Source of the DNA: Phytophthora colocasiae
Lineage: Eukaryota; Oomycota; Peronosporomycetes; Peronosporales; Peronosporaceae
Direction: 5' to 3'
DNA: 64,000 nt
NCBI GenBank assembly: GCA_018806915.1
Contig: JAGKQI010000028.1
Coordinates: 434,001-498,000 of the forward strand
Numbering within the stretch: the first letter of the stretch is position 1; every line of letters begins with the position of its first letter. The notes below the pieces were generated by a model that did not search any database, was not told the origin of the DNA, and saw only the letters and a list, made by a program, of their open reading frames with translations. Positions 43,605 to 55,600 of this stretch are shown piece after piece. Both the position numbers and the translations under genes were made by a program.

Positions 43605-45601
43605 TTAAAGGTCAAACGTGTCTTCGTCTTCCTTGATTCGACTGAAGTTGTAGCTCCCTCGTCCATCCAACTAAACCAACATTATCCACAAACAAGCGTT
43701 AGCGTTGAGACCACATCCGACCCAACGTACGAGGTTTGTGTTACCTCAAGAACAAACTCATGATACTTCCACAACGACTTACGGTGAGATACCGTGAACA
43801 ACGTGATGTTCTGCTCGCGGCAGTAGCTATACATTGCTCCTTCGACGTCAACACTCACAGCTGAAGTGCACTCGTCCAAGATGGCGAACTGTGGCTTGTG
43901 GTAGAACAACCTCGCCATGGCCAAACGCTGCTTCTCCCCACCCGACAGCACATCTGTCCAGTCTCGGACAACATCCCAGCCACCTTCACGGTTGACGAGG
44001 TGTTCAAGCTGCACTTTACCCAGGAGAAACATTAAATCCTCATCCTGTACAGCTGCTGCTTGCATGTCCTTTGGTGAGTGAGGGTAGATCACTTGGTCTC
44101 GGAGACTACCCAAAGTCAGATACGGACGCTGTGGAATGTAGAACAGTCCGTTGCGCTGGGGTTTGATCAATTTGCCTCCATACAAAGGCCACAGCTCGCC
44201 CAAAGTGCGGAAAAGGGAGCTCTTCCCACTTCCGTTAGGACCAACAACCACCACGTTCATGCCAGTTGTGACTCGGAAAGTGAGGGACGGAATCAAAACA
44301 TCTCCGTTTGGAGTCATCAGAGGAACATCTTCAAACTCAATGACTTGGTCACAATACTGCAGTTCTCCACGCTGCTCCTGGAAATTCCTCTCTCGACGTT
44401 CGGCGTTATTGTTTTCCAGCAAATGACGCTCAAAGTTTCCATTGTCCAAATCAACCAGAACGTCTAACATCTTGGTGATCCGAGTAGTGAACCCTGAAAG
44501 GTGGGTCAATTCTCGTCCACAGAGTACCAGTCTTCCTGTGGCTTCAGCCAGATTAATCATCATCTTCCCAGATCGGAAGTAATCTTCCATTCGTTCCTCA
44601 TAGGTCAAGTCAGCAAGTCGAACGTTCGAGAGGTCCATGAAAGGCTTGGATACGACGTAGTAGCCGACCACAATAGCTAAATACTTGGCCACAATAGTGT
44701 CCACTGCACTCACAGCAATTCGGAACTGCTGGCCAGAACGAATCCGATCAATTAGGCGATGAAAGGATTCGTCTAGGATACTTTTTTCACGAATATTCCC
44801 ATTGTAGAAGGCGATCTCCTCACTGTTCGTGACCAATCTTGAATTCATGAAGCGGAACGTTCCTTCCGCTTGCTGCTCTGCAATGGAGAAGCGACTCATT
44901 GGTTGACGTAACCACGTTAAGAAGACCCCCGACGTCACGAGGTAACTCAACATAATGGCTGGAGCTTGGATCCCAACGGATGACGTCAATTTGGCAGCGT
45001 AGATGGCGATATCCAGTACAGGCTTGGACAGATTCACGTACAATTCCGTCACTGAATTACTGAAGCGTTCGACGTCCACCGTCAACAATTGGTCGGCATT
45101 TGACACGCGGTTGTCGATATTCGCCACTTTATAGTAGACGAAGCCTTTGAGGTACTTCTCGTACAGGTGTTGACTCAGTCGCGTTCGGAAGCGCAGTCGA
45201 AGCTCTGATTGACTGTACTTGAGCAGGCAATTGACACAGGACATGGGCAACATAATGGCCAGGAAATGACCCAAATGGTGCTGGAAATCTGGTTTTGAAC
45301 GGGAGACGATAGCTCTTTCGATCGACGTGAACAAGTGCAGGATGGAAATGTCCAAAGACGTTTTAGCCGTTAACATGGCCGCCACTAGAGCTGCAAAACC
45401 CATTTCAGCAGTGAAAACTCCTGGTGCAATCACTTGGAATAGTCGAAAGAAGCGACGGAAGAATTCCTGGTTGATAGCCACCTTCGCTGTCGTTCGGGTG
45501 GTTGTTGTGGTTTTCTGTCGTCCATTTTCTCGAATCGCAATAGCAATAGCTATCAACGCACTGGCACTTGCAACAGCACTGGTCTTGGATAGAACCGCCA
45601 T
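43605..45601 (-). CDS. ABCD-type (peroxisomal) ABC half transporter
   Basis: Exon 1 is 45601-43745, the intron 43744-43671 (74 bp, GT..AG), exon 2 43670-43605, giving about 640 residues. The short last exon encodes a conserved tail (LDGRGSYNFSRIKEDEDTF), which supports the splice. The N-terminal half has hydrophobic helices and the ABCD-type EAA-like loop (NSEEIAFYNGN). The C-terminal half has Walker A (GPNGSGKSSLF), Q-loop (YIPQRPYL), signature (LSGGEKQR), Walker B (FAILDECTSAVS) and H-loop (TVSHRKS). Half transporters of this family import very-long-chain acyl-CoAs into peroxisomes as dimers. The ATG at 45601 is preferred. It converges with the ferlin gene, with 121 bp between stops. Confidence 0.92.
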
Positions 45602-45782
45602 GACTTGTGGCCTCGAGAACACTTTCAATTGTGAACTGGATGACAAACGACAAGTTTTGTCGTAACATTGACAAGATGACGCTAGGAAGTGGAGAACCAA
45701 GAGTTACCACTTTGTCCCCTTGGATGCATCGAGTCATCGGGAAATCAACTGTTCCACTTGCCACTCTTCAATCTCGTGCAAA

Positions 45783-46229
45783 ATGCAGTCAATCGTCTTC
45801 CTTTTCACTCTGTTCCTTGTGTCATCTATTGACGCTGCTCGTCTCGTGTTCTCAACGAGTGCCAGTCTTTCAGCCGACCACGTCAACTATTCAGTCGACA
45901 AAACTCAGAGATGCTATTCGCTTTCGTGCTTCACCAACAAGGCTGCTCTCGTGTCGTGGGAGGATCTAGACGATGGTGACCAACTGGTCTTCTACGATGA
46001 TGACAACTGCAAAGGTTCGTTCGTTCAAGGTAAAAAGAAAAGTTCCTGGGCGTTGGAGTTCTCCACTTACAACTTCAAAGGCAAAACGAGCTCTTTCATG
46101 ATTTGGGAGTACTCGACGTACCCACTCAATGGTATGGTTGATATCTGTAAAGAGAAAGCTATACTAACCACTGGGAACTCGAGTTCTTCAAGTACTAAAG
46201 AGGAAAAAGCAGGAGTCCAAGTTGTTTAA
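45783..46229 (+). CDS. Small secreted Cys-containing protein
   Basis: The protein has 148 residues with a clear signal peptide (MQSIVFLFTLFLVSSIDA). The mature part has four Cys in conserved positions (QRCYSLSCF, DDDNCKG, VDICKE), consistent with two disulfides, and a Ser/Lys-rich tail. A paralogue lies 2.5 kb downstream at 48706. There is no RxLR or LxLFLAK motif. Small secreted Cys proteins in oomycetes are often apoplastic, but function here is unknown. It starts 181 bp from the divergent ABCD gene start, so the two may share a promoter region. Confidence 0.78.
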   Translation: MQSIVFLFTLFLVSSIDAARLVFSTSASLSADHVNYSVDKTQRCYSLSCFTNKAALVSWEDLDDGDQLVFYDDDNCKGSFVQGKKKSSWALEFSTYNFKGKTSSFMIWEYSTYPLNGMVDICKEKAILTTGNSSSSSTKEEKAGVQVV

Positions 46230-46376
46230 TCTATTGTCGAGTTTGCTGGTTCATTCGATCCGCTAACCGAAATGTACTCGAACCGACGCCCCCAACCAGG
46301 CAGATCAAGTTGAGGACGGATTCTCTATCCGACCTCAAGCATTAAAGCATAAGCCTCGTTGTTTTGTCAATTTCAA

Positions 46377-48577
46377 ATGAAGGCCGAACCGGATCGAAGT
46401 GCCGCTGACTGTCCAGCATCATCTAATGAAGGTCAGACCAACATTTCTACTACTTCTGTTCAACTCAATTCCACATCTAGTCGGAAAGTTGTGAACAGTG
46501 AATTACTTTCAAGGGAGAATTCTACCGGTACTTTACCTCGAAGTCATCGTGCAGTGGATGTCTTACGTCAAACTCCAGTAGTAGAAATGCATCGCAGCTC
46601 TAGTGGACGGAATCTACGGCTGAAACACCTCTCGTTGGCGGATGGAGCTTTACTATCAGCCCCAAACGCTTTGACACCTCGAGCACCTTCAGGACGACGA
46701 CCGGACAGCAGACAGCGGCTGTATAGTGCAGATTCCAACAACAATCGCCAGGCGTCTAGTAATAATGAGAATCTCTTACAGCGAAGCAGCAGCTTCTCCA
46801 TCTCCGCTCATGTCCTAAAAGATCTAGAACGAGTGCGATCATGTACAGACCCTGAAGGACTTGCACAATTATGTGAACGGCCGGAACAAAACGTAAGAAG
46901 AACAGAGGAAGACGAGCAACAACAGAGAGAAGACAGCAGTGATGAAAGTGAAGAAATTCATTGGGATGATACAAGTGACAATCGGCTGGATAATATTCAG
47001 GTGGAGGAGAAAGCAGTATCCAACTTCGGACTATGGGGAAAAGCAGCCAAGAACAAACAACTACCCGATGCAATTATTTTTTCAGGATCAACAGAGGAAT
47101 CGAAACCTTCGTACAGTCGTTCGACTTCAACTTCATTGTCCAGCCCAGTACAACCAATGGATACATCCACCAACTATAACCAGATTTCACACGTTCCAAC
47201 ACCGAGTGAAATGGTATCTCAACTTCACGTAACACATCCACATCTGGCAGCACTGTCGGTTCTTGATATGCCCAAATCCATGTCACTTACGAGATCTACA
47301 TCACCACGAATCAACCGTCCAGGGTTTTCTTCACTACCAGAAACTTCACTCCGACGAGCAGCACCGACAAATAATCAGCAAGTGGAGGCTGAAGCTGCAT
47401 CTCAAGTAAACTCAATTGAAGTCAGCAACCCGATCACACAGTGGAGGCGTGGGGAACTGATTGGCGAAGGAACGTTTGGAAAGGTGCATATTGTATGGAT
47501 TTCATCTTTTTTGAAAAACAAACAACGCAACATTTTTTTCCGACTTGTAGGTCTACAAAGGTCTAAACATCGCGACGGGAGGGCTCTTTGCTCTTAAAGA
47601 GATTGAGATCCACTCCAGCCCCAACACTGATCAGGTCACGCAAATGCAGAAGCTTGGTGAGGAAATCGCTGTCATGAATAATCTCAGTCACAAGCACATT
47701 GTTCGGTCTGTTGAATTTGTTTTCAGAGATAGAATGATGCTCTCTAATGCATTTTTCTATTTGCTACATGTTCAGCTACAAGGGAAGCCACCGATCAGCA
47801 AACCATTTTTATATTTTCATGGAATATGTTCCTGGTGGATCGATTGCCAGGTGCGAATCAACGAAGATATTTTTTGTTTCTTACCTTGTCATTGAATCTA
47901 GTTTTTCTCTTTGTGAAGTATGCTCAAACAGTTCGACGCGTTTAGTGAAGATCTCATCCGTATTTTCACTCGGCAAATCGTGCAGGGTGTTGTCTATCTG
48001 CACGAAATGGGAATTGTCCATCGGGATATCAAAGGTTCGTTTTGGTTTTGCACAAGCAGCGGAATTATTATTTACTTTTCGTTCTTGTTCTAGGTGCCAA
48101 TGTACTTGTAAATGAACAAGGTGTATCTAAGTTGGCAGATTTCGGTTGTTCCAAGCAAATTCCGCAGCTGTTAACAACCAGTTTGGAAGAATCGCTCCGT
48201 TCGATTCGAGGTTCAATACCGTGGATGGCCCCTGAAGTGGTAAAACAAACTGGCCACGATTATAAAGCGGATATTTGGAGTATCGGTGCCACCGTTATCG
48301 AGATGGCTACAGCGAAGCACCCCTGGCCTCAATGTCATAATGGTCTTGCAGCAATGTATACTATCGCTATGGCCACAGGTCCGCCTCCATTCCCGACCAA
48401 CTTGTCAGAAGAAGCAAAAGGATTTCTTCGACGTTGTTTCTGCATCAACCCGGACGGTTGGAACTTGTTTTGCTCCTTTTGTATGGTAAATTTCTAATAC
48501 TTGTTTATTTTTTTACAGAGCGAGCAACGGCAGTAGAGCTCTCGGAGCACTCATTCCTAGCTGAAAGGGAAGTGTAA
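46377..48577 (+). CDS. MAP3K-like (STE11/MEKK-type) protein kinase
   Basis: Six exons keep one frame: 46377-47483, 47551-47705, 47776-47850, 47919-48034, 48094-48456 and 48519-48577. Introns are 59-70 bp with GT..AG ends, giving about 624 residues. The first 360 residues are Ser/Thr/Glu-rich and disordered, with phosphosite-like clusters. The kinase domain begins at WRRGELIGEGTFGKV. It has FALKEIEI, IFMEYVPGGSIA, VYLHEMGIVHRDIKGANVLV, LADFGCSKQ, GSIPWMAPEVV and DIWSIGATVIEMATAKHPW, the pattern of MEKK/STE11 kinases. A DERATAVELSEHSFL helix closes the domain. This would be an upstream MAPK-cascade kinase; the long N-terminus is probably regulatory. Confidence 0.9.
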
Positions 48578-48705
48578 ACAGTACCAACAATTGAGGGTGA
48601 ACAAATCCTGACATTAGTAGAAATTACGGGAATGAACCCCAAGATCATGCAAGTGTTCCTACATTCTTTCAACTTTGCCACCGATGTCATAACGAAATTT
48701 CTCAG

Positions 48706-49160
48706 ATGAAAGGCAACAGCTTCCCCTTGTTTGTCATTGTTCTCCTCTCCATTTCGTCCTGTTGTTACCCATGGAGTGTTCGCATACGCAGTGGTGGGAA
48801 ACCTACTGATCCATCCAAGAAATTCTCCTTCAGTACTGCTCAAAGGTGCTTTTCACTATCGTGCTGGGATAACAAAAGTCGAGCTGCAAAATGGTCCGAC
48901 CTTCCTTCCGACGCATCGTCTTCTACGCTGGCACTGAATGTCAAGGTCGATATGCTATGGGGGAGAAGAAATCGTCTGGAGAAATCGACTTTGTACCTGA
49001 ACATTTATCTGGAGATGTCTCGTCCTTTATGGTATGGCAATCAGGAATCTACGCCACAGCAGGCTTGGTTGATCTTTGTGGAGAGAATGCACTGCTGCTT
49101 CAAGTGAATTTGCTACAGGAATCGCTTAATTCAAGCAACGATGGAGAGATCAAATGGTAA
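48706..49160 (+). pseudogene. Frameshifted paralogue of the small secreted protein
   Basis: The ATG at 48706 opens a signal peptide (MKGNSFPLFVIVLLSISS) and a sequence aligned with the protein at 45783 (QRCFSLSCWDNKS, SDLPSDA). Near 48915-48925 the homologous sequence moves to another frame (IVFYAGTECQGRY, SSFMVWQSGIYATAGLVDLCGENALL), which runs to 49160. A single missing base explains the shift. All four Cys of the family are present across the two frames. It is either a recent pseudogene or a sequencing error. It lies 128 bp past the MAP3K stop. Confidence 0.78.
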
Positions 49161-49197
49161 AGAAGAATTTAAATGCATCCTACTGATGTCTTCATAC

Positions 49198-50187
49198 TCA
49201 GTAGTGCGGTGCGTCAAAGACTGTCAATAGCAGTTTGCGGTAGTCTCCGCTGGTTTCCCCGTGGATTCGGTCACGTAGCTCTGTGCCGTATTTCTTCTTG
49301 TACACTGGACGGATGTCGTTCAACACTCCGTGGTACCGCACGAGCATCGCACTGAGTGCGTCTTCGTCCGTGCCGAAGCCTTTCATCGTCTTCTCGAACA
49401 TTTCAGCCAGCAATTCCAGCGGTTCCAGCGACATCCGCACCAAGAAGAGTAGTGCCTCCTCTGCGTCACCTCCGAACTCCTTCTTCACAGCCTTAATCAG
49501 GTCGTTCTTGTGCTTGTAGACGTACGCAGCGTTGATGGCCTGCAGATGCTGTGGTGGACTCGTCACTAAGATGTTGACGAATGTTCGTTCATCCGTTCCC
49601 AGTCGCCCTTGTCCGGATTTGTAGAGTGCGTGAGCGTCTGCTTCTGCTCGTTGAGGGGTGTGCAAACCAGGGTTAAACTGCTCCATTGGGGCTTGAAGAG
49701 CAGCCAAAAGCACCTTTTTAAGGTCCCCACTGAGTTCTCCATCCAAAGTCGATCCCAGATCATGGCCAACTTTATCATAGTAGGTTTTCCTTAGAATGGC
49801 CAATTCCACATTGGTGCGTCCCATAATAATGGGGTACAGCATTTTCTCTTTGGTGCCTACGCCTTTAGTGGCTTTACGGATGATTGCAGCTTCCACTTCC
49901 GGTAAAGGACGAGCAATGAGCTGTAAGAGACGACCAAAGTCTCCTGATGTTTCTCCTTTCAGCACTTTTTTAAGATCTTTACTGAAGAGCTGGCGGTATC
50001 GAACCGAAATGAGATACCGTTGATCGGCAGTTCTGGCACCTAAAGCTGCAATTAGAGCGTTCTCGTCCGTTCCGAGACCTTTGCAGGCGTGGTGAATAGC
50101 TTGACATGATTGATCGATATCTGGGAAGAAGTTGAGTGTGGCTCCATTGTGCACTGCGTGGTTAGCTGGAGGATACAAATTCAACAT
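49198..50187 (-). CDS. Annexin
   Basis: A single-exon gene of 329 residues, the usual annexin core length, with four annexin repeats. Each keeps a calcium-loop signature: CKGLGTDENALI, TKGVGTKEKML, QGRLGTDERTF and MKGFGTDEDAL. Acidic cap residues follow about 40 positions later (GETSGDFGR, GELSGDLKK, GETSGDYRK). Annexins bind acidic phospholipids in a calcium-dependent way at membranes; in oomycetes they are also reported in cell-wall-associated fractions. There is no signal peptide. The ATG at 50187 gives a short tail before repeat 1. Confidence 0.93.
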   Translation of the reverse strand: MLNLYPPANHAVHNGATLNFFPDIDQSCQAIHHACKGLGTDENALIAALGARTADQRYLISVRYRQLFSKDLKKVLKGETSGDFGRLLQLIARPLPEVEAAIIRKATKGVGTKEKMLYPIIMGRTNVELAILRKTYYDKVGHDLGSTLDGELSGDLKKVLLAALQAPMEQFNPGLHTPQRAEADAHALYKSGQGRLGTDERTFVNILVTSPPQHLQAINAAYVYKHKNDLIKAVKKEFGGDAEEALLFLVRMSLEPLELLAEMFEKTMKGFGTDEDALSAMLVRYHGVLNDIRPVYKKKYGTELRDRIHGETSGDYRKLLLTVFDAPHY

Positions 50188-50769
50188 TTTTGCTGTAAGG
50201 ACTTGCTTGGCACTTGGACACTTGAGCAGGAACAGGAGAATGAAAGAGTGAGTGAGAACGGAGACAAGTGGAGGGAGATCAATAGCAATGGCTGCTAATA
50301 GTGGGTTGCTTCAACGGCCTGATTCACTTCAACCACGTGGTAGTGTAGTGTGGCTTACATTAAACTACGTAAGGGGCGACCATTCGATAACGTGGCAGTT
50401 TATAGGTGAACCACACAATTAAACCCAAATAGAAGGCCAACTTTCTCTCCCGGAATTCGATAACGTGGCAGCCCCTTCTACTAAGCAGATATCTCGCCCT
50501 TGTGCGTCGTGCACGCGAGGCAGCGCCCTGCAAACGCTTCACAAGCAGCTTCAATCGGTTTTTAATATATCTACCAAGTTTTAGCACTGAACAAGACCTA
50601 TGTGAAGTGTGGTGCCTTTGCGCGGATCCGCGCGACTAAACTACTATAGCACTACTATCAGTGCGGCAAAACAATAGTACTGTGGCAATATTGTAATACA
50701 ATACTTTTCATTGTATTGTGACAATATTGTAGGTAATACAATAGTATTGTCATTGTTCCTCGTGCTTGC
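50188..50769. other. Divergent intergenic region with repeats
   Basis: This 580-bp region separates the annexin (-) and AIF-like (+) starts. A perfect 17-bp direct repeat, ATTCGATAACGTGGCAG, occurs at 50382-50398 and 50455-50471. An AT-rich array near 50672-50749 contains CAATATTG twice (50686-50693, 50722-50729), flanked by CAATAGTACTG and CAATAGTATTG, and can fold into an imperfect hairpin. No gene is seen. Confidence 0.7.
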
Positions 50770-52491
50770 ATGTGGCGTTCCTGGTTGCGTGCATCCTGTG
50801 CGCGCGCGTCGCTTCCTGCCGCTGCGCTGGCTGTCGGCTTGTTCTCTTCTGCGTCTTCTTTCTCTCTTAATGAGCCTGTTCAACCCCGTGCGGATTCGCC
50901 TCCAGGCGGCGCCGTCCCAGTCCGTTCGACGTCGCCCGGCGGAGACAAAATGCGTTTGACGCGCCGCTTTACCCGCCGCAAGCAGACCAAACACCACAGC
51001 TACGTGATCGTCGGCTCTGGAACGGCTGCTAATGCTGCTATTGAAGCCATCAGACAGGAAGATGCGAGCGCCGACATCCTCGTCCTGAGCGACGAGAACG
51101 CGTTGCCGCGTCTGGACTTCGGCGCGCACGCGTCACGCGCACTGGACGCCTCCGACAGTGAAGAGGAGGAGGAGGAGGAAGAAGAGGAAGATTCACTGGC
51201 GCCTGCACTGCTGGAGAGCTACAACGAGTGGCGACGCCATCTGAGCGCGCGCTTCGAGGAGGACGCGGCCGGCAGCGGACCGCCGCCACTCACGCTGTTG
51301 CTGGACAAGCGGCCGCTCGAGTTCGACGTGGAGAAGAACCGCGTGCTCCTGGGTGACGGCACGGAGGTGCGTTATGAGCGCTGTCTCATCGCATCGGCAG
51401 GACGTCCCAAGCACTTTTACGTGCTGGACAGCGACCGCGTGTCGTACGCGCTCAAGGACCGGGTGAACACGTGCACGACCCGCGCGGACTTTGTGCGTCT
51501 GGATCAGTTGGCTGCAGCTGGTGCTGAAGGCGGTGGTGACGTGCAGAGTGTGCTGGTCATTGGTGCCGGCTTCCTGGGCTGTGAAGTGGCCTGTGCACTG
51601 GCGACGGACCCCCGGAACGACCACATCAAGACCAAACTGGTGTTTGTGGAGCGAGCGCCTGCAGCTAGGACGCTGCCGCCATATCTGGCAGAAGAGCTGG
51701 CGCGCCGTCTCAGTCGCGCTGGCGTGGAGGTGGTGCCGGACAAGTTGGTCACGAGTCTGCGGCCTAGTGTGGACGACGACGACAACGAGAGCGACAGCGG
51801 TGTGACGGTGGGTGTCCTAGGCAAGGACAAGCCGGAAACGGCGCTGGATGCGGACTACGTAGTGTTGGCATCCACCCACACGGATCCGGCGCCGACACTG
51901 CGCATGGGACGTGCTACTCGCGCTGGCGGCGGCCTGGAACGGGACGAGAAGAACGGCGGATTGGTTGTGAACGCGCAGCTGGAAGCCGTTTCCGGCCTCT
52001 TTGTCGCTGGCAACGCCGCGAGCTACTACGACCCGTACTTGGGCAGACGGCGCGTGGACAGGTATGACCACGCAGTCAACAGCGGCCTTACAGCAGGCCG
52101 CAACATGGCCCGATCTCTTCGCGGTGCAGGGAAGATGAAGACGTATCGACACCAGCCTCTGTTCCGCAGCCATTTACCTGGTGTGGGGGTGCTGGTTGAA
52201 GGCATCGGTGAGGTGGACTCTTCCCTACGCACGGTTGGAGTGTGGGTGCAGCCGCCCAACATTGGTGCGGGCCCGAGCGGCGCGCGAGGGATGCCTTACG
52301 AAAGAGGCGTGGTGTACTACCTCAAGGGTAACAAGATCATGGGAATCCTGCTCTGGAATGCCTCGGACGTGCTGGAAAGCGCGCGTCAGCTCATGCTCTC
52401 AAGGCCGGAAGTGCGCGACAATGTGGTGGAGGAACTCAAGCACACGATCTCATTGGCGCCGAACGACTGGCTGCATGTGGTGTCCACGTAA
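50770..52491 (+). CDS. AIF-like mitochondrial FAD/NADH oxidoreductase
   Basis: A single exon of 573 residues. The N-terminus is Arg/Ala/Ser-rich without acids, fitting a mitochondrial presequence. The FAD-binding Rossmann motif (YVIVGSGTAANAAIEAI) starts near residue 77 and the NAD-binding one (VLVIGAGFLGCEVACAL) near residue 258. FVAGNAASYYD supplies the second FAD contact. The C-terminal part (HQPLFRSHLPGVGV, VGVWVQPPNIG, VVYYLKGNKIMGILLWN) matches the AIF C-terminal domain. A run of ten Glu (about 51160-51193) interrupts the first FAD half and is unusual for the family. The role would be maintenance of respiratory complexes, with possible involvement in regulated cell death. Confidence 0.88.
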   Translation: MWRSWLRASCARASLPAAALAVGLFSSASSFSLNEPVQPRADSPPGGAVPVRSTSPGGDKMRLTRRFTRRKQTKHHSYVIVGSGTAANAAIEAIRQEDASADILVLSDENALPRLDFGAHASRALDASDSEEEEEEEEEEDSLAPALLESYNEWRRHLSARFEEDAAGSGPPPLTLLLDKRPLEFDVEKNRVLLGDGTEVRYERCLIASAGRPKHFYVLDSDRVSYALKDRVNTCTTRADFVRLDQLAAAGAEGGGDVQSVLVIGAGFLGCEVACALATDPRNDHIKTKLVFVERAPAARTLPPYLAEELARRLSRAGVEVVPDKLVTSLRPSVDDDDNESDSGVTVGVLGKDKPETALDADYVVLASTHTDPAPTLRMGRATRAGGGLERDEKNGGLVVNAQLEAVSGLFVAGNAASYYDPYLGRRRVDRYDHAVNSGLTAGRNMARSLRGAGKMKTYRHQPLFRSHLPGVGVLVEGIGEVDSSLRTVGVWVQPPNIGAGPSGARGMPYERGVVYYLKGNKIMGILLWNASDVLESARQLMLSRPEVRDNVVEELKHTISLAPNDWLHVVST

Positions 52492-52693
52492 CTACCGGTA
52501 GTGGCCGTGTCATGTAGTTGGGGTGGTGTTGACGGGTCTGTTTCCTTGCGTTACCCAGGAGAACTCGATGGAATCAATCAAAGTTGACGAGCTTCTACCG
52601 TCTCTAGTGTGTGCTTCGCTTCATGGGCATTTGAGCTGGTTCTAACCTTGTGCAGACTGTTTCGTGCTTGCATTTAGAGTGTCGCTTGAAAGG

Positions 52694-55600
52694 ATGAAGA
52701 AGTCTTCAAGAGTGTATGTAGGTGACGCTATTCCTCCAGATACGAGCGCAGCAGAACGGAAGGCCAAGCGGAAGCTGGTGTCGAGGCTGTCGCACGATAT
52801 CTCGACGGAGCAATTGTTCTCGGACGACCTGATCGACGGGAAGGTGGCGGATGGCGAAGATGACGAGAACGGATCGGGCACAGACAGCGACGGCATCCCA
52901 AACGACGAAGAACCGGTTGGAGCCAAACAGGGCCAAATGTACCGCATCGAATCGCACTCAGCACTCAGTTCTCTGGAAGCCAAACACCTGGACAAGGCTC
53001 CTTCCCTAGATGAATCCATGGAGTCTCGGCCGACAACTCGACCGCACAAGCTTGCACCTCTGCCCGGAAGCCCCACGGCTCGAAACTCTGAAGCAGCGAC
53101 TAGTTCTGGACCTGCTTTTCGACCGTCGGCGTTGCTCCCTACTCCAGAGAAGGAGGAAACTACCACACAGCAACCTCAAGTATGTTCCCAGTGCAGCACG
53201 AGTCGGGAGATGCCACCGATGCATTGTGCAGCGTACAATGGCCACGTGACGTGTCTGGAACTGCTTCTGCAAGGAAATCAAGGCGAGAAACAGCCCAACC
53301 ACCTGGACAAGAAGCAACGTACGCCGTTGTTTTACGCGTGCGCGGCCAACCGCCTGGATTGTTGTGCTCTACTGGCGCGCGTCCGTCGCGTGTGGCTTAA
53401 CACGGCCGACCGACAAATGGATACACCCGTGCACGTGTGCTGCTTCTTCGGTTGGTACCAATGCCTGCAACTGCTTCTGGACGCAGGTGCTGATCCACAC
53501 GGACGTAATGCCAAAGGATTCAAACCTTCTCACTTAGCAGCAACACCGGAGTGTCTGGAGGCTCTGCTGGCTTATGGCGACGACCTGCTTCAAGGTGACA
53601 AATTGGGCCGCTCTCCTCTTTTCGTCGCCTGCGCGCGCAACCGCGTGGCATGTGTGGAGTTCCTCTGCGCCTGGAACAACCAGTCTCGCTCCTGGATGCT
53701 GGAGCTCGAAGATCAGCGCGGCGATCGCGCCATCCACGCCGCCGCGTGCAACGGGAGTGCAGATTCCCTTGCCGTTCTCCTGCGCTACGGTGCGGATCCG
53801 TCTACTAGCAACGGGAAAGGCATGAGTCCCAAGGATTTATCAGTCGCTAACAAGCATCCAGAGTGTGAAGCGCTACTTGACCAGGCCGAGAAGGAGCTCG
53901 CAGCTAGCGCAGGCACGTGGCTGGCTCCAGCAAACGCAGTTGACAGTGACTACGGAGCCTCCAGTGCTGATGGGAGTGGAGACTGGGTGCAGTGCTGGGA
54001 TAATGACAGTGGACAAGCGTTCTACTACAACAACCTCACTGGCAAGTGTCAATGGGAGGTTCCGCCAGGTTTCGAGTCTACACAGCCTCAAAGTTCTACC
54101 GACAACAGTCAGTACTCAGAAGCATCTACTGAAGTGGACGATAGCAATGAGGAATACGTCTGGGTCAAGAAGAAGAAGCAAACGGTGTGTGTGGTAACCA
54201 GTCGAGAGACGGAGTGGACGGCCGTGCAGGATCCGGCGTCACGCGCGATTTACTACAAGAACACGCGCACGGGTCAGTCGCAGTGGGAAGAACCCGATGC
54301 TGTTCGAGAACTCGCCAGTGCTGCTGGTGCGCGTACGTCTCAAGAAGCTTCGCGCGTGTGGGAAGGTCTGGATAAAGCTCGTTCGGCTCTGGCTGCTGCT
54401 ATAGCACGGGAAAAACGGAGACAGCTAGAAGTCCACGAGCAAACACTACTGCAGGCCAGGCTTTACGTTCGTCAGCGTCGGGAGGATATCGCCAAACGTG
54501 AAGAACAGGCGCGTTTGGCTCAGCTTTTGCCCCGTTCTTCGTTCGTCCGACGTAAGAAGCAGTCGATGATGATGAAGGTGACGACGCACAACCGCCAAGC
54601 TACTAAGACCACTACGAAAGTGCTGAATGGCCAACCGTCGAGTCTCCATGAAGTTTTGAACGAGAACGAGGAGGAGGAGGACCCTGAAAGCGAAGGCGGT
54701 GCTGAGGCACGTCTGGAGGAAATCTGCTCCAATGAGCCGGCGTTGGATATGTTCTTGAGCACGTACCTAAAGCTGCGAGGGGTACGCGACCTGCAGGTTC
54801 TCACGACGGAGAAGCGACTGAGCAATTGCCTTTTCCACTACTACGTGGCTCTAGTGGATCCTGTGCATCAGCGTGGCATGAGCAAGAGTCAATTCCGAGT
54901 CATTCTGAGAGATATGAACGTGATTCCAGGCGGAGCTCCAGCCGCTTCCGCTTCTCTAGTCCCTTCTCAAGGTGGCAGCTCTGCTCCGCTTAAACTGCAC
55001 GTGACCGACCTCATTTTCTCCCAAGCAGAGCGTACAATGGCTCAAGAAGGATCCCCAACCAATGCGTCACGACTGGCACATCGACAAACAGCTTCAGTAG
55101 CTGCTGGAACGGACTCACACTTGGGCCTCACTGGGTTTACAACCGCCATGTTAATTGTTCGTGAACGGGTGGTAGCTCAAGTAGAACAGGCGATGCAATC
55201 AGGTGGAGAGGAACCTGAGATCGACGATGATGAAGAATGGTTTATGCTGCGGTACCTGGTTCCGCTTTCGCTTCGACTTGGTGCACGGCTGTTGACTCAA
55301 ATCCGACGCTGTAAAGAATTGGATCTCCAGCTCTCGGGCTCCCAGGAATCAACCGCAGTGGCTGCACGTCAACTACTGATCGCTAACCGAGCTGCTGTCC
55401 AGTTGTTGCATCGTCACTACTCTCGACGGGAGCTCCAAGCTGATTCCGATACTGTTCCGCTGCTCTCCACTCCGAAAGGAGCTTCTCGTCGACTGGCAAT
55501 GCTCACGTTCCGAGGTTTAGCGCTGTTCGCTACGGATTTTAATCTGTTGACGCCTGGCGTCGGTCTTCCAGCTCTTCATTTCCTACTGGAAGCGGTCAAT

